In this document: one piece after another, positions 61,158 through 64,000 of the stretch
Numbering within the stretch: position 1 is the stretch's first letter
Layout: each line of letters opens with the position of its first letter
The notes under the pieces: generated by a model
What the model saw: the letters and a program-made list of their open reading frames with translations, nothing else
What the model was told of the DNA's origin: nothing
Database searches by the model: none
Assembly (NCBI RefSeq): GCF_026586805.1
Contig: NZ_JAPFHA010000013.1
Span: forward strand, 62,001 to 126,000
DNA length: 64,000 nucleotides
Direction: 5' to 3'
Origin: Niveibacterium sp. 24ML
Lineage (GTDB): Bacteria; Pseudomonadota; Gammaproteobacteria; Burkholderiales; Rhodocyclaceae
Program-made: the position numbers and the translations under genes

Positions 61158-62495
61158 GTGAGTAATCCGATCGCAGGCGTGCGCCTGCTCAAGGTGGCTG
61201 CAGTAACGATGGGGGCGGTGCTCCCCGGCGTCGCGCTGGCGGCAGACGGCATTCTGATCGGCCCGGTGCCGTTCGATTTCGTGCTGTTCGCGCTGACCCT
61301 GCTGGGCGTTGCGCTGTTTCACGACCACACGCTCAAGGTGGCGGTGACCGGCTTGCTGGTGATCGTGGCCTATAAGCTCGGCTTCACCGGCTTCAAGCAT
61401 GGCGACGGTTTCGGCGGTCTTGGCATGCACTTCGCGCATGAGTGGGTGACGCTGGCAAACCTGTTTCTGTTGCTGACCGGCTTTGCGCTGCTGGCACGCC
61501 ACTTCGAGAAGACCCGCGTGCCGGTGGTGCTCCCGGCCATCCTTCCGGACGACTGGAAGGGCGGTTTTGTCATGCTGATCATGGTGTTCGTGATCTCAAG
61601 CTTTCTCGACAACATTGCCGCTGCGCTGATTGGCGGCGCGATGGCGCACCAGATCTTCCGCGGGCGCGTGCACGTTGGCTATCTGGCCGGCATCGTGGCG
61701 GCGTCGAATGCGGGCGGTTCCGGTTCGGTGGTGGGCGATACCACCACGACGATGATGTGGATTGCTGGCGTGGCCCCGGCCGATGTCTTGCATGCCTATG
61801 TGGCTGCGATCGTCGCCTTGGTGGTGTGCGGGATTCCCGCCGCGATCATTCAGCAACGCTATTCGCCCATCATCAAGCATGTGCATCAGCGCACACATAT
61901 CGACTGGCTGCGCACTGGAATCGTCGGTGGTATCCTGGCGGCCGCAATCATTGCCAACGTGCTCGCGAACGTCAGTTTCCCCGGGCTCGCTGATGCGGTG
62001 CCGGTGATCGGTATTGCGGTCTGGCTGGTGCTCTTGCTTACCAGCGGCTTGCGGCGGCCCGACTGGGAGATCATGCCCGAAACGATTAAGGGAACGATCT
62101 TCCTACTCTCGCTCGTCGGTTGCGCCTCGCTGATGCCGGTTGAGCGCTTGCCGCTGGCGTCCTGGCAGTCCGCGTTTGGTCTGGGCTTTGTGTCGGCGGT
62201 TTTTGACAACATTCCGCTGACTGCGCTGGCGCTTCGCCAGGGCGGCTACGACTGGGGTGTGCTGGCCTACGCGGTTGGTTTTGGTGGGTCGATGCTGTGG
62301 TTTGGGTCGTCAGCAGGGGTGGCGCTGGCAAGCCAGTTTCCGCAGGCCCGCTCGGTGGGCGCCTGGTTGCGCCACGGCTGGTATGTGGCCCTGGCCTATG
62401 TGGTGGGCTTTGCGGTGATGATGGCGGTGGTTGGGTGGCACCCCCATGCGCCGCACAAGGCCGCCGCACCGGCCGTCGCCGGCGCGCAGCACTGA
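61158..62495 (+). CDS. Ion transporter superfamily protein (NhaD/citrate-transporter-like)
   Basis: A 445-residue integral membrane protein with about 11-12 hydrophobic helices. Two inverted-repeat signatures are visible: ISSFLDNIAAALIGGAMAH followed by SNAGGSGSVVGDTTTTMMWIAG, and SAVFDNIPLTALALRQGG followed by GFGGSMLWFGSSAGVALAS. These are typical of the IT superfamily, which includes NhaD antiporters and CitMHS-type carriers. A Na+/H+ antiporter is plausible; the substrate is not determinable. The start is GTG 61158 with GGGAG. Confidence 0.8.
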   Translation: MSNPIAGVRLLKVAAVTMGAVLPGVALAADGILIGPVPFDFVLFALTLLGVALFHDHTLKVAVTGLLVIVAYKLGFTGFKHGDGFGGLGMHFAHEWVTLANLFLLLTGFALLARHFEKTRVPVVLPAILPDDWKGGFVMLIMVFVISSFLDNIAAALIGGAMAHQIFRGRVHVGYLAGIVAASNAGGSGSVVGDTTTTMMWIAGVAPADVLHAYVAAIVALVVCGIPAAIIQQRYSPIIKHVHQRTHIDWLRTGIVGGILAAAIIANVLANVSFPGLADAVPVIGIAVWLVLLLTSGLRRPDWEIMPETIKGTIFLLSLVGCASLMPVERLPLASWQSAFGLGFVSAVFDNIPLTALALRQGGYDWGVLAYAVGFGGSMLWFGSSAGVALASQFPQARSVGAWLRHGWYVALAYVVGFAVMMAVVGWHPHAPHKAAAPAVAGAQH

Positions 62496-62499
62496 TCGC

Positions 62500-63669
62500 T
62501 CAGGCGTCGGTCTGGGTGATGAAGGCTCGCGTTTGCGGGCCTTCTTCCGCATCGCTGGTGACGCAGTTGCTGGCGGTGCTGCGCCGAAGCGCGTGGTGAG
62601 CGCGGTCGGCCAGCTGCGCGAACGACAGCTCGTTGCGCGCGCGGGTGGCCACCTGCACGCTGAGTGTGTAGGCAACCCCGCATTCCGTCGCGGACGCCGT
62701 TTCGGCGCGGATCCGCAGTCTCTCGGCCACTTGCGCGCCGCCGTCCAGTGCGGTGTCAGGCAGCACCGCGCAGAACTCGCGCTGGCCGAGGCGGCCAAAC
62801 AGGTCTTGCCGCTGCAAGGTGGCGGCGGCAAGCTCGGCCAGGTGTTTGAATGCGCGCTCGTCGCCATGCGGGGCGCTTTGCCCGTTCAGCGCATTCGATT
62901 GGTCAACGCGAATCAGCAGCGCACATAGCGGGCGCTCGCGTCGTTGCGCCCGTGCCAGCTCCCGCTGCCCAAGTTCAAGCAAGGTGCGGCGGTTATAGAC
63001 GCCCGTCTGCGCATCGAGGGTCGCCAGCCGATGCGTCAGCTCGCCTTCACGTTCCTGGTGCGCCAGCACAATTGCAAAGCTGCTCACAAGCAGCGACGCG
63101 ATCAGCAGCAAGCCGTGCGTGAGATTCAGTTCTGCCGCGATGCCTGAGAGTGAGGGTTCGATCGCCGCGTAGGTCCGCAGGCTGAAAGTGATGACGCCAA
63201 GCGCCATGCCGCCTGCAAGCACGATGCGGGTCCGCTGCGAAACCCCCTGGGCGGGTTGCAATGCGGCAACCACCGATGCCAGGTAGAGCCCGGTGCCGAA
63301 CACCGATCCGAGAATCAGGCGCGATTCCAGGTCGTGCGGTTGCATGGTCTGGGCAATCACCAGTGCGCCGACTGGCAGTGCCATCAGCACGATCGGTGCA
63401 TGGCGGCCGCCGAGCGACAAAAGCGCCGAGAAGTGCGCCATCAAGGCGCTTGCAACGAGCAGATTGGTCGCCGCGATCATGAACACCGAGGGTGACTCGC
63501 CCTGCAGCAGCGATCCGAGCACGCCCAAGCCCAGCATGACCATGCCGGCAAGCCAGAGCTGGAGTGTTTCAGATTTGCGCAGGCTCTCGCGCAGGAAGAG
63601 CAGGCCAGCGGCCAGGCTTGCGATGGTGGTCAGCACCGCGAGCATGATGGTTGCGCCATCAAAGCTCAT
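62500..63669 (-). CDS. Membrane protein with degenerate GGDEF domain
   Basis: A 389-residue protein. About six or seven hydrophobic helices (residues 5-205) form a membrane sensor, followed by a GGDEF-like domain (LDAQTGVYNRRTLLELGQREL, about 220-370). The signature reads GQREF (FGRLGQREFCAVL) instead of GG[DE]EF, and the substrate-binding KxxND-type segment is altered (VDQSNALN), so cyclase activity is doubtful. ATG 63669 lies 8 nt inside the upstream GGDEF gene, so the pair are coupled. It is convergent with the transporter, 4 bp apart. Confidence 0.85.
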   Translation of the reverse strand: MSFDGATIMLAVLTTIASLAAGLLFLRESLRKSETLQLWLAGMVMLGLGVLGSLLQGESPSVFMIAATNLLVASALMAHFSALLSLGGRHAPIVLMALPVGALVIAQTMQPHDLESRLILGSVFGTGLYLASVVAALQPAQGVSQRTRIVLAGGMALGVITFSLRTYAAIEPSLSGIAAELNLTHGLLLIASLLVSSFAIVLAHQEREGELTHRLATLDAQTGVYNRRTLLELGQRELARAQRRERPLCALLIRVDQSNALNGQSAPHGDERAFKHLAELAAATLQRQDLFGRLGQREFCAVLPDTALDGGAQVAERLRIRAETASATECGVAYTLSVQVATRARNELSFAQLADRAHHALRRSTASNCVTSDAEEGPQTRAFITQTDA

Positions 63670-64000
63670 CCCGGCCCCCTTCCTGTTCGACCCGGTTACG
63701 GCCATTTTGCTTTGCGCGGGCGAGTGCAGCCTCTGCGCGGTCGATCAGCGCGCTGGCGTCTCGTTCGCCGGCATTGAGCTCGGCGATGCCGATGCTCACC
63801 GTAAACTGCACACGATCCGGCCCGACCGGCGCTTCATTGCAGCGCGCCCGGATCCGTTCTGCCAGCGTGATCGCGCCGTCCTGCGATGTGTCGGCCAGCA
63901 GCACCGCGAACTCCTCAGCGCCGTAGCGGGCACACAGATCCTGCCCTCGCAGCGTCGCGGTCAGCACCTGCGCGACGTGTTGCAGCACCCGATCGCCGGC
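63659..64000 (-). CDS. Diguanylate cyclase (GGDEF), 3' part only
   Basis: The last 113 codons of a gene that begins beyond the right edge. GDRVLQHVAQVL is the conserved helix, RYGAEEFAVLLAD is a functional-type GG[DE]EF variant (GAEEF), and VSIGIAELNAG and ALIDRAEAALARAKQNGRNRV complete the domain. It probably makes c-di-GMP. Its stop overlaps the start of the degenerate GGDEF gene by 11 nt. Confidence 0.88.
   Translation of the reverse strand, partial: AGDRVLQHVAQVLTATLRGQDLCARYGAEEFAVLLADTSQDGAITLAERIRARCNEAPVGPDRVQFTVSIGIAELNAGERDASALIDRAEAALARAKQNGRNRVEQEGGRDEL

Overview
The window is a 64 kb piece of a GC-rich chromosome, most likely from a betaproteobacterium of the Rhodocyclales type (Azoarcus, Thauera, Uliginosibacterium or Niveibacterium-like). 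This rests on gene order (rimP-nusA-infB-rbfA-truB-rpsO-pnp, scpA-scpB-rluB, pilS-pilR, a PP0621-family gene, GTP-type PEP carboxykinase, two-ATP-cone nrdA) and on the protein sequences. No database search was possible. I see no rRNA, tRNA, CRISPR array, insertion sequence or prophage; it looks like core chromosome with a metabolically accessory middle.

1-6650: the 5' end of gcvT (minus) with a tandem glycine riboswitch and terminator, then a plus-strand run: alpha/beta hydrolase, RNase AM (PHP), YciO, M50 protease, scpA, scpB, rluB. 6740-17700: the transcription/translation cluster rimP-nusA-infB-rbfA-truB-rpsO-pnp with several internal hairpins, then dnaB and a TrmH-family methyltransferase. 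17750-20550: persulfide dioxygenase-rhodanese fusion, a small signal peptidase I and a bacterial alternative oxidase (AOX).

20557-32600: an assimilatory nitrate/nitrite region. nirB, a candidate 15-codon ORF and nirD are followed by a secreted protein with two PilJ/NarX-like nitrate-sensor-type repeats. nasA lies 2 kb away, followed by a YbiB-family gene; a chemoreceptor is divergent from nasA, and a second YbiB paralogue lies beyond it. nirB and nasA both have good sigma-54 (-24/-12) elements with NtrC-like sites upstream, suggesting control by nitrogen limitation. No nitrate transporter or dedicated regulator is in the window.

32675-43190: GarR-type reductase, LEA14-type lipoprotein, an mtnA-class II aldolase pair (methylthioribose-phosphate salvage, possibly the DHAP shunt), a REC-DUF3369-GGDEF-EAL protein, a methionine-type aminotransferase, PP0621, pilS-pilR and ampD. 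43190-50520: nrdA-nrdB behind two palindromes spaced exactly like NrdR boxes, a histone H1-like Lys/Ala/Pro repeat protein and a lytic transglycosylase. 50580-64000: an aminotransferase, pckG divergent from maeB, patatin, a PBP7-type endopeptidase with a basic linker, an IclR regulator divergent from a 2-hydroxyacid dehydrogenase with palindromic operators between them, an ion transporter, and two overlapping GGDEF genes, the upstream one cut by the window end.

The most interesting items are the AOX, the duplicated nitrate-sensor-like secreted protein beside nirBD, the sigma-54/NtrC signals, the nirB-nirD micro-ORF, the paired NrdR-like boxes and the mtnA-aldolase pair. I did not find a clearly unprecedented multi-gene system.
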